DNA of 64,000 nucleotides, taken from NCBI GenBank assembly GCA_029747015.1, contig JAKOGI010000326.1, positions 124,001-188,000 of the forward strand, given 5' to 3'. Position 1 is the first letter of the stretch, and each line of letters starts with the position of its first letter. The notes below the pieces were generated by a model. It had not been told where the DNA came from, ran no database searches, and saw only the letters and a list, made by a program, of their open reading frames with translations. A program made the translations under genes and the position numbers. The DNA comes from Carnegiea gigantea. Its lineage: Eukaryota > Streptophyta > Magnoliopsida > Caryophyllales > Cactaceae. Below are positions 24,497-37,375 of the stretch, one piece after another.

Positions 24497-27340
24497 TCAA
24501 CTCTGCTCTTGATCTTCTCCAACATCACCCTCCTCTGCGGCAGCCGCCATCAATTTGTCAAAGTCCTCGGTCTTCCCAAGCAATATCTCTATCTGAAAAT
24601 AATTACTACCATCCATCATGAACTAAATCTTAAGGATAAGAAGTTCGCACCAAAAGAGAAGAGCGAAAATAGTAATGATTAATCTAAACAGCCAGCTACA
24701 AAATGGGTCGTATATGCATATCTAGGCTCACCTTTGCCTTCTGGACTGGCCGCCCCCTTGAATCGTCCTTTATGTCAACAGTAGATGTCATGATTTCTGT
24801 TACAATCAAACAAAGAATCATTAGGTTATCACAAAGGTCATTATCTGATCACCTATTCCTAGTTGCTCATAGAATGAATGGAGCTTCTTACTCTTCTCAA
24901 CAGCCAATCCATTGTTTTTGAGAATTTCAGCAACAGTTACAACGGTGGCAATGGCTGCAAACATTTTTTGAGATAAGCAACAAATCATTAATAAAAGCTG
25001 AGTCATTTCCAGAAACTATCAGGAAAAAATAAATGTCAAAGTGACAATATAACATAGATAGAGAAATGTGAGCCTCAACATCAACTAAAACACTCTAGTA
25101 TAGTCGTTAACTAAAGAATTCCAGTCCAGCAGGTAGTACAACAAATTTTTAGCACATCAACTGAAGCAGCCAACATCTAATTATGAGGAGAATTCAGACA
25201 GTCACTGGAATGAATTGTGCACATCACTAATTTCCAAGAAAGGGAATCCATTGCATGAATAAAGGGTTTAGCAATTAAGTAACTCAGTTATTGAAGTCTG
25301 CTACTAACAATAAGAAATCCACTTCCACACGGATGTTACAACAAAGTAAAATGTTCAACACTCCGGGAATAATGGAACAATATGTCCCATTATCACCCAA
25401 AAAAGAAAAAAGAAAAAGCAACAAGTAATATATCATGGATAAAATATGGATGGAAAGTAAGCAACACATCACTAATTTCCAAGAAAGGGAATCCATTGCA
25501 TGAATAAAGGGTTTAGCAATTAAGTAACTCAGTTATTGATGTCTGCTACTAACAATAAGAAATCCACTTCCACACGGATGTTACAACAAAGTAAAATGTT
25601 CAACACTCCGCGAATAATGGAACAAAATGTCCCATTATCACCCCAAAAAAGAAAAAAGAAAAAGCAACAAGTAATATATAATGGATAAAATATGGATGGA
25701 AAGTAAGCCCAATAGCCAATTTTGTTTGCAGTAGAATGTAGACATTGATGTCTTACCATTTACTTTTCGCTCATCCAAAGTGTAATCACCCATTCACATT
25801 TCCAACAAGATAAGCTCTTCATGTTAATGAATCTTTTTACCATCCAATTACAGATTCTTTCCAACAATAGGATTTGTGGATCCACAAACATGCATGTGGT
25901 TACACAAGACCCCCATTGGAACTAGTAATGAGACTTTTGTGATATAGTTACTAAGAGGTTGTACTAGCATGCATGGTAAATGTTCCTGATGTAAAACGCG
26001 ATGGTGCTTTCCAACCTGCGGTCCAATTCTGCACAAGTATTTTCCTTTCTTTTGTGTATTAATGTTATATGTTGAAGTAAGCATACACATTGCATTGCTA
26101 TCAACGGGACACCATTTTAGCATTTACTAGATCCACCACTAATGATGAACCATAATCATTTTTACATCTATGATTCTATGCCGAGCTCCGACACCCAATG
26201 ACCATGCATCCCATCCCAGCACAAACAGGGAGATCATCAAGACAAGAGTTAATAACCTCAATAACTTTCTAAAAAAGCTAAATAAGTCATCCTGACCCTC
26301 AACGCTAGCCTCCCTACGCAAGTGATCAAAATTTAAAAGAAATAAAAGCCTAGCAGCACAACCTCCCCCTCATACTACTACAGATAACTAATTTCACATT
26401 CTCCTTGCATCTCCACTGTGAGGGAGGAGTAAGATGGATGCCAATAATCTTCAATCAACTCTTTATCACGGAGTGACCAAAAGGTCCAAAACCCAAAAAC
26501 TCAGAGGAACTCAGATACTGAAGCCACAAGATATGTAACAAAGAACATAGTATAGGCATGGCAACAACACCTCATCCACTATTCCAGTACCCGTGTTCCA
26601 AGAAATGGGTGCAGAACCGTTAGAATGCGACTTTGATAAGAACTTTGCAGACAAAAAAACGAGTTGACATGAATTTCCTGTGTCTTTACAATACTTTACA
26701 TGAATCCTCAATTCCTCTCATTTCACTTCTACATATATCACAAGAAAAAAAAAAAAAAAAAACAACAACATCCCTTCTGAAACATATTTACATCCAATCG
26801 GTTCAGTTGCTAAATTCATTTCCATATTCGTCTCTTCTACTCAATCACAAGCGAAAAACATCAATTTTCTTCCTTCAAAATACACCGCATTGAACAAGCT
26901 ACAAAATCAGGTAAGCCTAATTCCGTTCTCAAATAAACGACTAAAATGCCTAATTGCTCAATTGAATTGAAGCCACCTGAACAAACAGAACACAATACAC
27001 CGCATTGAATAAGCTACAGTTTCAGTCATAGAAAAATGGGATCTGAGATATTGAGAAAGAGAGTACCCATTCCAAGGGCAGAAAGCTCAACCTCGTTGTG
27101 TTGCTGCATGTATCTCTGCAAATATCATCAAACATGTGCGAAATCTTAAGAACTTCTCCAAGACAAACGCATTAAGGTAGATAGAAAGGAGATGCCCAGA
27201 TGAATCAAATGTACCTTAGCGAGATTAACATAGAAGAAGAGGGGCTTCTTGGTATTAGAGACCTGAATACGATTCTTCTTGGCCGAATCAGCGATGCTTA
27301 AGTTGGTAACTCCTTCAGCAATTTGCTGGACCGCAGCCAT
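24497..27340 (-). CDS. Short Alba-domain DNA/RNA-binding protein
   Basis: Five exons on the minus strand: 27340-27215, 27115-27067, 24954-24892, 24796-24732 and 24592-24497, all GT-AG, joining to 399 nt and 132 residues. The product resembles the short Arabidopsis Alba proteins (about 130 residues): an Alba domain from about residue 22 (KKNRIQVSNTKKPLFFYVNL) to about 100, with VTVAEILKNNGLAVEKK and GRPVQKAKIEI, then an acidic tail. Plant Alba proteins bind RNA and R-loop or telomeric DNA in nucleus and cytoplasm. The start at 27340 is the first ATG in frame and gives MAAVQQIAEG. Intron 2 is 2.1 kb and contains a 245-bp tandem duplication. Confidence 0.93.
25221..25708 (+). repeat. 245-bp tandem duplication in Alba intron 2
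   Basis: Two adjacent copies (25221-25465 and 25466-about 25708) begin at ACATCACTAATTTCC. They differ by only a few substitutions and one extra C, so the duplication is fairly recent. No coding or transposon signature. Confidence 0.9.
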
Positions 27341-27365
27341 TGCCAATAACTCCGATGATGACGAA

Positions 27366-27380
27366 AAACCCTAACCCTAA
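27366..27380 (+). promoter_or_regulatory. Double telo-box in the Alba 5' region
   Basis: AAACCCTAACCCTAA about 26 bp upstream of the Alba ATG. It reads on the strand opposite to the gene; telo-boxes act in either orientation. Too short to be an interstitial telomere tract. Confidence 0.6.
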
Positions 27381-27582
27381 TTGATTACTTTCTTCTCCGA
27401 ATTGTAGAAAATGCAACTATCAATTTGGAGAAAATTTACAACGCCTACTGCTACACGGCAATGGCAATAGCAGAGGAGGAGAGAGAAAGAGAGGCAGTTG
27501 CGAAATGCGAATCGAAGAGAATCTGAACCAGATAGTGGGAGGCCAGTTGGGGCTCTAAATGTGGGTCCGAACTCTTTTTTGT

Positions 27583-27588
27583 TGGGCC
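27583..27588 (+). promoter_or_regulatory. site II motif (TGGGCC) upstream of Alba
   Basis: TGGGCC about 245 bp upstream of the start, paired with the telo-box as in many plant translation-related promoters. Confidence 0.5.
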
Positions 27589-27599
27589 TCATATATATG

Positions 27600-28085
27600 G
27601 AACGATGGACTTTAGAGCATTCTCAACCAGAGTTCTAATTTATAAAACCCTGGTATATCATGTCAATAAAAATTTCATAATTTTAGAATTGATATTTTTT
27701 TATTTTCTCAATCAATAGAACTTATTTCAGGACAAATAAATTAAATATTTTATTTTAGACTCACCTTATAACACACAACTATTCTTTAAACTACCTAAAT
27801 AATATTTTTTTATTTAAAAAAATTAAAAATACAAAAGGACAAAAATGGATGTCCCGCAGGGAGAAACGCCTATGCGTTCTCCCCCCGTATCACACGCATT
27901 TCGCTATGGTTGGGAAGACAGGAAATGACACGCAGCAGACACGCGGACCCCACACTTGCCTCGCATGTCTACCGCTGCTATTACTCTTAGAGTTCTGCTC
28001 GGGCCGGCCAAGTAGCGGTTTTACTTAATTTTTGTTTTTAAGGAGGTGTCAGTGACTCAATGGAGACGGTGCTATTGATTTGACC
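27600..28085. other. Intergenic, no gene seen
   Basis: AT-rich DNA between the divergent Alba and Sel1-repeat genes. It opens with GAGCATTCTC, a phrase common at ends of small plant transposons, but I cannot find the matching end. Confidence 0.4.
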
Positions 28086-28090
28086 CACAT

Positions 28091-28516
28091 TTGGGGCTGT
28101 AAAGAAACCGAGCCGATTTGTCGAGTCATTCAGTTTTGCTCAGTCAAAGTTCGACTTATATTCAAATCAAACTAAATTCGAGTAAAACCAAGCACAATAA
28201 GGCTTTGCTCGACTTAAGTCAGTTTAGCTCAATTAGTCCATTTTTTCCTTATGCGCTTTGTGCATAATACGAATCATTATTAGAATTAACAAAAATTTAT
28301 TTCAAGCCTTCAACCAAATTCAAAAATTACAGTTTAGTTTGGATTATAACCTTGAATCTGAAAACTTTTAAAATAGAAATAGGCCCAAAAAAAAAGGAAG
28401 AAGGGTTGATCAATGTGCATTGGAACCCAAGCCTACACTTTACAGGCTTCGAAAACTAGCTTTTATCTGACTGAGCTTGGCTGGTTCAAATCCGGCTCAG
28501 TTTAGATACACCCCTA
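28091..28516. mobile_element. hAT-like MITE
   Basis: The left end TTGGGGCTGTAAAGAAACCG and the complement of the right end TAGGGGTGTATCTAAACTG are similar, giving imperfect terminal inverted repeats of the hAT type. CACAT flanks both sides. About 425 bp, non-coding. The full 8-bp target duplication is not preserved. Confidence 0.45.
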
Positions 28517-28649
28517 CACATACATAAAGTACCACAAGTTGAGTTATACTAATAAATGCTCAAAACAACAAAGTAGCATCAAATGACCAAGTTGAGTTAT
28601 GTCAGTAAAATCTTTCTTTGAGAATTATGTCATACATCACTCCCCACTA

Positions 28650-29395
28650 GGGAAGCACTATTGAAAAGATGACTTCAAATTGACCTAATTTATCCTCTAT
28701 GTAATGCAAGATTGAAGATGCAGGACACCTACTCGTTTGGTCTACTGTTGCTCAAGAAGTGTGGAGGCAAGCAAATTACCATAATTGAATCATCATTAAT
28801 GCGCCTTTTGACACCCCTAAAAGTGTATAACATTGGTTATACAGTATAACATCATCTAGTCTTCTAATTAAGATGGATAAGTTAGTTGCACTTATGTGGA
28901 GCATGTGGAAGACTATGAATAACAGGGTATTTCGGGATGCAATGCTTAATCCCGTGAGCACATTAATTAGAGCAAAGAAAGTTAGCATTGAATGACCCAT
29001 TAGGCGCACACTCATACAAACAATCCAACCACCAAATCCACATAATTCAACCACCAACTATAAGAAGATATATTGGATAGTATGGACAAAGCCACTGTGA
29101 GGATTCATCAATACTAATATTGATGGATCCAAATCATCTCATCGAGCAGCGGGGGGATACGTCATATGCAATTGGGGGGGCTTATTCAGGCAGCAACATT
29201 CAACTTAGGGACAACATCAGTTTTGGCTGCAGAAGCAATAAAAATGAGGGGTGAGATTAGAGTCGCAGTACAAGCAATATATACAAACATTCACATTAGA
29301 GTCGAATTACAAGCAATAGCAATTAATTTTTTTTTCTTAATCCAAGAAATAAATTCCATACGTTATATGCAGACATTAAAAATGAGTTTCATTTA
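28650..29395 (+). pseudogene. LINE tail: zf-RVT and RNase H-like remnant
   Basis: Plus-strand frames show the C-terminal part of a plant LINE ORF2: a decayed zf-RVT region ending EVWRQAN near 28770, the spacer MDKLVALMWSMWKTMNNRVF, and an RNase H segment with NTNIDGSKSSHRAAGGYVIC at about 29110-29170 and SVLAAEAIKMRG at about 29220-29255. Stops and shifts interrupt it. A different copy from the 5.6-13.3 kb LINE and in the opposite orientation. Confidence 0.7.
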
Positions 29396-29485
29396 ACTAG
29401 ATTGATTGACTCATCACGGCGACATAGCTCATCCATTGCAGATCACCCAGCTCGTGGAGTTATACACTTACGCTGGCTGTTGCTC

Positions 29486-29529
29486 AGCCTGTATCATTCT
29501 GCAACTTAGCCTGTATCATTCTGCAACTT
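29486..29529 (+). repeat. 22-bp tandem repeat upstream of the Sel1 gene
   Basis: Two copies of AGCCTGTATCATTCTGCAACTT, with a partial third (AGCATTCTGCAA) near 29576. It lies just before or in the likely 5' untranslated region. Confidence 0.8.
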
Positions 29530-30040
29530 CAACCAGGCTTCAGTTTCGTTCTCCATTCTCCTCCCCCTCCTTGTAGCATTCTGCAATCAAGACTCTCTCA
29601 TCTACCAAGGTATTCTTCTTTCAGAAGCTTCAGGTTTTAGTTCGAGAAGCAAAGTTTTTCGTTCGTTATACTTGTGCAGTTGACAGCTTCGGGTTCCAAA
29701 ATTGTTATTTGGTTCAAATTTTGAGCTTCATGTAATCTAATATTGTTACGTAGAGGCTGAATTGACAGGAGGTAGTCATGCTTGGTTGCATTTGATAGTT
29801 GCATACCAGGTGTTCGATGAAATGGCTGAGAGCCTGAGACAGTGTTTGGCCTCTCTTTCGCTTGTATCTTTTATTTATGCGAGAAAATGATAGAATCGTT
29901 GTCTAATTTTGCTTTTCTTGTATTTCTAGCTTCTGGGTTGGGCTAGTGTTAACCAATTTCTTTCTCCAGCATACATTCTTCGGCTGGTTTGGGATCCCTG
30001 GCTTTGGAGGATTGCTTGGTTTTATTTTCCATCAATAAGA

Positions 30041-33000
30041 ATGCTGAAATCATTGCTGGTGAAAAAGAGTATCAGGCCAAATGCACCTTTTCACCAAATT
30101 AGTCAATTTGTAAGCCCTCCTGTAAAGCTTCATTGTGTTTTCACCTGATCTTTGTGTTAATATGGACTGTGATTGTGATACAGAGAGGGATGCACAGCAG
30201 AAACAAGAAAGCCATGGAGTTCATAGCAAAAGGATGGAGCGCTATGAAGGAAGTTGATAGAGTTATAGATTATTGTGATCTTAATGATAAGCGTCTCATT
30301 CCTCTCCTTAGGGTGAGCAAATGTTGTAATGGGTGCTGCAAGCTTTGATCAATTTTGCAGCTTAGTTGATTGTATGTTGATTTACCTCTGGAAAATCCGT
30401 GTGATGCATGATGGGCTTTATTTCACTTGTTGTTAATCATTTCATCTTTCGGAGTTTCCTATCATTGTTAAGGCCCTTGATGACCAATCAGTTTGCATTT
30501 GGTGTGGATGATTTTTTCCTTAGATTTAGCACGCCTATGGTTTTTGCTTAATCTAATTCTATGCCAGGGTGCTAAAGAGAATTTCGAGTTGGCTTTGGAA
30601 GTCGACAATTCAAATACGCATGCAAGGTATTGGTTATCCAAGCTGCACCTCAAATACCATGTCCCAGGAGCATGCAAAGCAGTGTGAGTCATTAAACTGT
30701 TCATATGTTATGATGATCAGATTTCCATAATTTGTAAATGATGACTCTTGTCGATATGGATAACTTGTGGAGGACACCATTGAACTACTTGCCATTCCTC
30801 TATTAGACAACCATCTATAAAACAAAAGCTTCAGTTGGCTTGGTAGCGTTCTAGGTCATCCTTGGTGTTCGGCACATAATAGCTTGAGTTCAAATGTGCT
30901 GTGGTAACTATTTTTAAGACATATCTAGCACACTTATATTCTTATTTGGCTAGTCATTCGTGTTCTGTTGTCTGGAATAGAATTCAGGTAACAAAGAAAG
31001 AAGCTTGACACTGTTGGAAATTCTCCTTGTGACAGAGGTGCTGCTTTGCTAGTTGAAGCTGCTGAAATGGGAAATCCTGATGCACTTTATGAATTGGGTT
31101 GCCGCTTAAGAGTTGAGGTACGTCCCTTGAGTTATGTTAGAGTCAATGTGACCTGTAAAATGTTTGTTCTTATCATCAGTGCTTTTATTAGTATATTTCC
31201 TATTAGTTTATAAGAGCCTCCTGAGCTATCCTTATTTCTATTAGAGTATTGGAATAGAAGCCTGAAGATAACACTTCGAAGTTGGGTTCTTAATTCCTTA
31301 TTATATAGAGTGGAATAACGATAATGGGATTGGGTGGTGGTTTGAATGGCTATATTGTATCTGTCTGATGGTTTGGCATGTTATTGACAAAATCCGTTGG
31401 GAAAGACTTCTGTCACTCCTTGGTCTATCTTTTCTGCATCATTCTCTGTTGATTGAACTGCTTTTTGCCATGGCAGCCGCAAGTTCTGATGTTCCTTACT
31501 TTACCATTTGGACTTGTCCAACTGTTGTTCAAATTTCAATTGTCCCACAGTCTACTTTTTTAATGTCATCCACTCGAACCATGCTAAACTAGCTCACTTA
31601 TGCTTGTCGATCTGTGTAACAAAAGTTGCTAATTCCCAATCTGCAGATTCCAGGGAAACATGGAGCTAATCTACCTCTCTTTTTTAGCTGAAGATGATGA
31701 GTGATGACAGTTTCCAAGCTCTTTCTTTTTTTTTGGGGGGGTCTTTTATGGTTAGTGGAAACACTATTAATGAAAGTAGATGGTCCTGTATGTTGTGGTT
31801 ATATGACATTTGATGACCAGGATGCGTTGATCTTTCCCGAAGAGTTAGACTGAGTGGTCCTGTAGCGGAGATAACCTTTCACAATGTCCTCATTTTGGAT
31901 TTGGCACATAAAGATTGCAATATTTGGAGTATTCTTTCTCCTACATGCATGGTCCTGCAAAATGATGCTCTCAAATATGAAGGTGTAGCCATATATGCTG
32001 TTCTTATGTTCCAGAAAATCCTCCTTATCATTTGAATGTGAGAGATGTAATAAATGGTGCAATTGAATTAAACTGCCAGAAAAACCTGTTATGAGCTTTG
32101 TAGTGGACTTGTGATGCTTTCTTTTTCCCTTTTTGATTGTTTTTTTTTTTGGGGGGGGGGTGAGGAAGGTATAATGGTGACTATGACCAGATCAGATAAG
32201 ATGAAGTGATTTAGAGTCTCTTTGGCTTCTTGTTGTTTGTGTTATCATGGTTACATGTTGTCATCCGTGCTCGCCTTTTAATTAATAATCAATGATGTAT
32301 CTGTTCACTTGCTTGAGAAGCAGAACAATTATATTTTAATATTCTACTTGTCATTCTTAATATTTCGGAAAGTTTTAGAACACTTTTAGTAGCATAAGCA
32401 TAGTAACATCATGAATCCAATTAGCAGATGCTTGTCAGTCCTTCCAAAGTCTGATATGTTTTTAACCCTCAATTCTAACATGGTTTCATGCCTCCATTTT
32501 TTCCCTTCTTCCGAATAGAATAATTATGTGCAATCAGATCAGCAAGCGTTTTATTATCTGGAGAAGGCTGTTGAACAGGTATTTTGAACTTTTATTGGAG
32601 TCAGTTATGGCTCATTTGTTCCAAGCTTTTAATAGAATCTTCCCTATTTTAGTTGCATCCAGGTGCACTTTACCTTTTAGGTGCTGTATATTGGACGGGG
32701 GATTGCGTGAAGCAAGATATTGCATCTGCTATGTGGTGCTTCCATAGAGCAGCAGAGAAGGTAACTGATGCTGCCTGTCTTATTGCTTATATGAGCCTCT
32801 GATTGGAAAGCTTTGGATGTCAATGGTATATATCAGGTGGACTGAAGACAAATATGTAAATTAAACTGAATGCGACATCTGTTTTCCAACAGATTTGTTT
32901 CTGAGTTGGATGTTAGAGCTATATGATTCTGAATCTCCAGATTGGACTGTTTGGACCTTTGAAGCATCCATGCTTTTAGTATCCTGATTTCTTGATGCCT

Positions 33001-35146
33001 GTGTTGCTAAGACTTAGCTGCAAGTTTTTTGACATGGGTGGATTTCCAGGAGTCAAATGCACTCATTCACAGAAAAAATCTGCCTTTTTTGGGTATAAAA
33101 TGCGATGCTGAGTGTCCAGCACCAATAGCTATGGTGAAAAGCAGAGTCCAACTGGCAAAGGTTAATGCTGCAAGGTCAAAGGATTCGAGTTTGTGACTGG
33201 TTTTATCTAAAACTAGTTAAGAAGTCTAAATTCAAAGGTTGTTGTACAAAGCTTGTTTTATGACAGGCTATTTGAGTTTCTGAATGTCTTAATTTGTCAT
33301 CTATTTCTTAACTTACTGATTGGGGAGAAGTAGGGGTGGACAATGGGTCAGGTACTTATTGGGCCAAGTGAGTCGGTCCGTTTAAAATAGGGTCAATAAA
33401 GGATCCGGTCAATAACGGACGAGTCAATAATGGGCCAGCCCATCAAAACATATTAACGAGTCAGTCCATTAACGATCCATTTAGTGACCCGTTACTTTTT
33501 CAACCTATTTGTCACACTAATTTACATGCTACAATTAGTTAAACTTATTGCCAACGCTTTATGCATAACAATAGTTATTGTACATAGTTTTTTTGTGCAC
33601 GTTTGTTTGATTTCAAAATGGGCCAAAAGCGGTCGGCCCTCATTTATTTACATAAAAGGCCCAACCTCGTCCCAAATCATTAATGTTGGGAGGTCAATTC
33701 CTTTCAGATCTGGGGTACAGTAAAACAGCCTCTTTTGAATTCAATTGATACGATGCATACGTTTGGACCGTCCGATACCGGTTGCCAGGAGGGACGTTGG
33801 ATATTAGTATGGTCTTGTTTAGTTTTCTATAGATATCTAACTGTATGCGTGGAAATTAGGTTAATCTTGTCAATTTGTAAAACTAAAGCCCGTTTGAGCT
33901 TGATTGACATGCCTACATGCAAGCCAGCATAGAATTTATTCAGAGCTTTATTTTCTGTTGTTTGACATGATGCTATCTCACTAGCAAAATGTCCCTTTGA
34001 TTACATAAACCCAACACAGCCTTAGTGGTGTAAAGGTGAGTAGGCTTCGTGTGCTCTGCTCAATGCTTGAATTATAAACTGACAAGTTAATCACACTGCT
34101 ACCCGCTTTTCGTCATTTGATTTGTTGGACGTCTTGTGAACATTTGTTTCTCAAGTGCCTTGTTGTTGATTGTTAACAAAGTGAACTCACGATCATGATC
34201 CTTTGGTTATGCCAAGTTCTGATGCATCTGAGGATTGCTTATTCAGTTGCTATATCTACCGGGTTCAACTATTTCACCCTCGAGGACGGAGCGGCGGAGA
34301 CATGAAATATTCTCCTGGAGTCTTAACTTGGATGTGGATCTTATTATTGCCTATTTTCATGTCTGCAGGGACATGCTGGTGCAGCTGTAGCATACGGATC
34401 TCTTCTCCTTAGAGGTTAGCCCTCACTGGATCTTATTCTTATCTATTGCTTTGGCTTGTCTTTGCTGATGACTATAGGGTCCACCTTCTTTGTTAGTGAG
34501 TGGTGAGTGATCAACGATTTTCAGACATAAACATCATCTCTGCAATCCAACTTGTGTAAGGAAGCATAAATTTGAACCCCCCCTCCCCCCGCCCCCCCCC
34601 CCCCCCCCCCCAAAAAAGCCCTGCCCTAGATATGACTACTGGAGTACAGGGATTGGTTTGGTCGGTCTTGTCTTTGTTAGTAGTCTCACTTATTATATCA
34701 TACATGGTGGTGGTATCAAACATCGATTAGCAGTAGCGAATTGCCAGTGTTGCCAATAATGTCATTGACTTCCACTCTTGATTCATCTCTTTGCCAATCC
34801 CAAGTCTTCCTTTGTTGCTTCCTTTTCTCACCGGGGGAAAGGAAGGGGGGGGGGGGGGATGAAGAAATAGTCTTCATCTACAGTTGTTTGCTCAATCAGC
34901 ACAGTGCAGATGTTTATGGCAACTACTTGCTGTTATACTCCAGGTCATCAAGTCCCGGAATCTATAACAAAGTTTAACGTGAAGAGACGGATAAAAGGCA
35001 CGAAAATTAAAGCGGAGAGCTCAACAATCAACCCATTAGAAATGGCTAAACAGCAGTTCCAAATTGCAGCTGGTGCAGGATGTGATCTTGGATTCAAGTG
35101 GCTAAGCAGAATTGAGGAGGAAGAGAAGCGTTTGTTGAGTGGATAG
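30041..35146 (+). CDS. Small Sel1-repeat protein, probably mitochondrial
   Basis: Eight coding exons: 30041-30109, 30184-30312, 30568-30683, 31036-31117, 32519-32578, 32653-32760, 34369-34414 and 34944-35146, all GT-AG and in phase, joining to 813 nt and 270 residues. The N terminus ([17 protein letters not shown], then RGMHSRNKK) is basic, hydroxylated and free of acidic residues, as in mitochondrial presequences. Sel1-like (TPR-related) repeats follow: [10 protein letters not shown] (about 117-126), [16 protein letters not shown] (about 154-169), [16 protein letters not shown] (189-204) and a C-terminal [11 protein letters not shown]. Such repeats are protein-binding scaffolds; the partner is unknown. 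A 5' untranslated exon probably ends before a GT near 29610, with an intron to about 29970. I do not recognise a characterised orthologue. Exon limits are well supported by phase. Confidence 0.8.
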
Positions 35147-35652
35147 TGTTTATTCGGAATTCAGAAGCCGTTTTGCTGTTTTTCAATATATGAGCAAACT
35201 CTTACCCAACATATGTAAGCCTGCTCCTCTCCTGATATATAACCTAATTTTATGCATTCCGTTGACCAAAAATTTAACTTTCCTAGCAGTCTCCATTATC
35301 TTTTTCTTTTGCCTTTTTTTTTGGTTGGGGTGGGTGGGATCGAAGATTTTTTATTTTTGATTTTTGGGTCGGCGGGAATCGAAGATTAAAGTATAATAGA
35401 AACTAGGAAGTTTATAATAGAAGGAAAACAGGGGAACTCTTACAACGTGTGTGAAAGGGCGCAAAATTTGCGTGTTGCGTGAATTTAAACTTTGAACATG
35501 CCTTTCATGAGATGCAATATTTGTAGCTTATTATACATTATATTATAAAATTAGTGTTGTTATCTCCAAATTTGTGCTTACTTGATGAGGATATATTAGT
35601 GGCTTAATATACATTATATTATAAAATATATGGTATTGTTTGATTTATAAAA
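35147..35652. other. Sel1 gene 3' region and intergenic
   Basis: 3' untranslated region and AT-rich spacer up to the MULE. A degenerate T/G tract occurs at about 35313-35340. No gene seen. Confidence 0.5.
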
Positions 35653-35920
35653 GGGAAATTTACAAACAGGTTAAACATTAATATGAGTATAACAAACTCA
35701 CTTTTTTTTTGCAATAATTTAGTATTGATTTTGGAGGGAAAGGTAAGTGGTTGAAAAAGCAAAAGATAGTTGAAGTATCATATCACCCTAAATGATATAT
35801 TCTTCCCTCTTTCTCTACTTGTTGGGCTGTCAGTCTCTCTCTTTATAAAAAGTTTGAACCAAAATTTGGAGTCATCTGCCAGACGAAAAAAATTGAGGGT
35901 TTGTGTGAATTTCAAAAAGT

Positions 35921-35965
<45 letters not shown>

Positions 35966-36859
35966 TTTTTCACACTTGAATGTACTCTTGAAACTATATG
36001 GTGGTGAGAAATTTTGTTTCAAAATTGAGGGAAATCTGACCTCAATTTCAACAACAATGCGTGATTTAGGGGAGAAGAACTAGGTAAAACAAGGTATGTT
36101 GTAGTTAGCCCAACAAAGTACAGGGGAGGCTGGACCTGAGGTTGGAGTGTTCGGTGATGGTGGATACGTGACGATGAAGGTGAGCTGTGAACTTAGAGGA
36201 GGAAGTGTTGAACCATCTGACGTGGGTAGACGATTGCAAGCAGTTTGACAAACAATAAGTATGTGAAAATTGATTGTAACTTTGTTTAGTATGTAGAATG
36301 ACGTTGTGGTGACTGTTTTTGGCTGTATAATGGGTAAATGTCTGGGGTTAAATGTATGCCATGTTATTGGTCAACGTTTACCAAGGTAGCATAGTAGTAA
36401 TTGTTGTGTGAACCCAATTGTATGACTCAAGGGGGGGATACAGCAGGATAAAAAATGGGGATGTTTCCCAAGGAAAATCATGTTGTATGCACCAACATTG
36501 ACCACGAACAGAGCAGTGGTAAACTTAGGGAACATGTAGTGTTTACCATATTAGATATAGTGTGTTAAATAGGTACATCTAGTACAGTGGTTTTGGGGAC
36601 AATGTTATGTACTTCTGTGTAGTAAATGACGTAGTTTTGTTTGTGACGACAAAAATCTATTATCGTATGACATGCAAGATAATTGGAAAGATATTGGGCG
36701 AAGTGACTAGTATAATACTAGTTATTGTGACGTTTAGTAGAAATAGATGCAAACGGTGTTGTTGTGAGAGACAGTGGTTGGGGCGAGCTACTTGTTTATG
36801 TGTTATGGGGGAAGAATTGGTGGAAGGTGGAGATGAAAAAGTAACATATGTAGGAGGGT

Positions 36860-37061
36860 CAAGGAAATGTACTGTGGTGAAGAGGGGATGGGGGTGGAGG
36901 ATGTGCGAAGAATGACAACGGAGATTACAGGCAATGAGTTGTCTGAGTATAAAATATGGTACAATTTGAAGTACGACCGGCAAATGTTAATGGCAGTTGA
37001 GGGGGATGTGGATGTGAGAATGGTTTTCAAGGGAAGTGATAAGTATATGTCCACTCGATAG
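36860..37061 (+). pseudogene. MULE transposase N-terminal fragment, left arm
   Basis: The plus-strand frame contains YKIWYNLKYDRQMLMAVEGD and DVDVRMVFKG, which resembles the MuDR N-terminal domain before the MULE catalytic domain. The frame ends at 37061 and the catalytic core is absent. A diverged inverted copy is in the right arm at 39927-40190. Confidence 0.6.
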
Positions 37062-37102
37062 AAACACATAGCATAGGGAAAGTTGATGAGTGGACAGGTC
37101 GG

Positions 37103-37375
37103 GTGGTTGGTGGAGAAGAGCTTGATGACGAGTACGACCGATGCATATTACCCCCAAACAATGGGCGACAACCTGGGAGGCTTCCGTCCAAGCACAGGGA
37201 GTCACAAGCGCAAGACAGAAAATCTCGCATGTGCTCAAAATGCTGCGAAGTAGGACATACGAGGCACACTTATCGTAATTCCTGTGCTGATGTTGATGCA
37301 AGTTACAAAGGTGATATTGTGCAGGTTAAAGATTTATTGGATGGTTCCTATGTTGTTGGCACAAGTAAGACATGA
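37103..37375 (+). pseudogene. MULE transposase C-terminal zinc knuckle fragment
   Basis: Encodes PPNNGRQPGRLPSKHRESQ followed by CSKCCEVGHTRHTYRNSC. The PP..R.PGRP-type basic stretch followed by a CCHC knuckle (C-X2-C-X4-H-X4-C, here with the last cysteine displaced) is the standard end of plant Mutator transposases, normally after the SWIM domain. It lies only about 50 bp after the N-terminal fragment, so the DDE and SWIM regions have been deleted. Confidence 0.75.

Noticed and set aside
27366..27380. Interstitial telomere sequence
   Set aside because: Only two CCCTAA units in a 5' untranslated position; a telo-box explains it.
33340..33720. Small hAT-like insertion in Sel1 intron 6
   Set aside because: TAGGGGTGG at about 33330 resembles a hAT end and is followed by repeated GGTCAATAA phrases, but no matching end or duplication was found.
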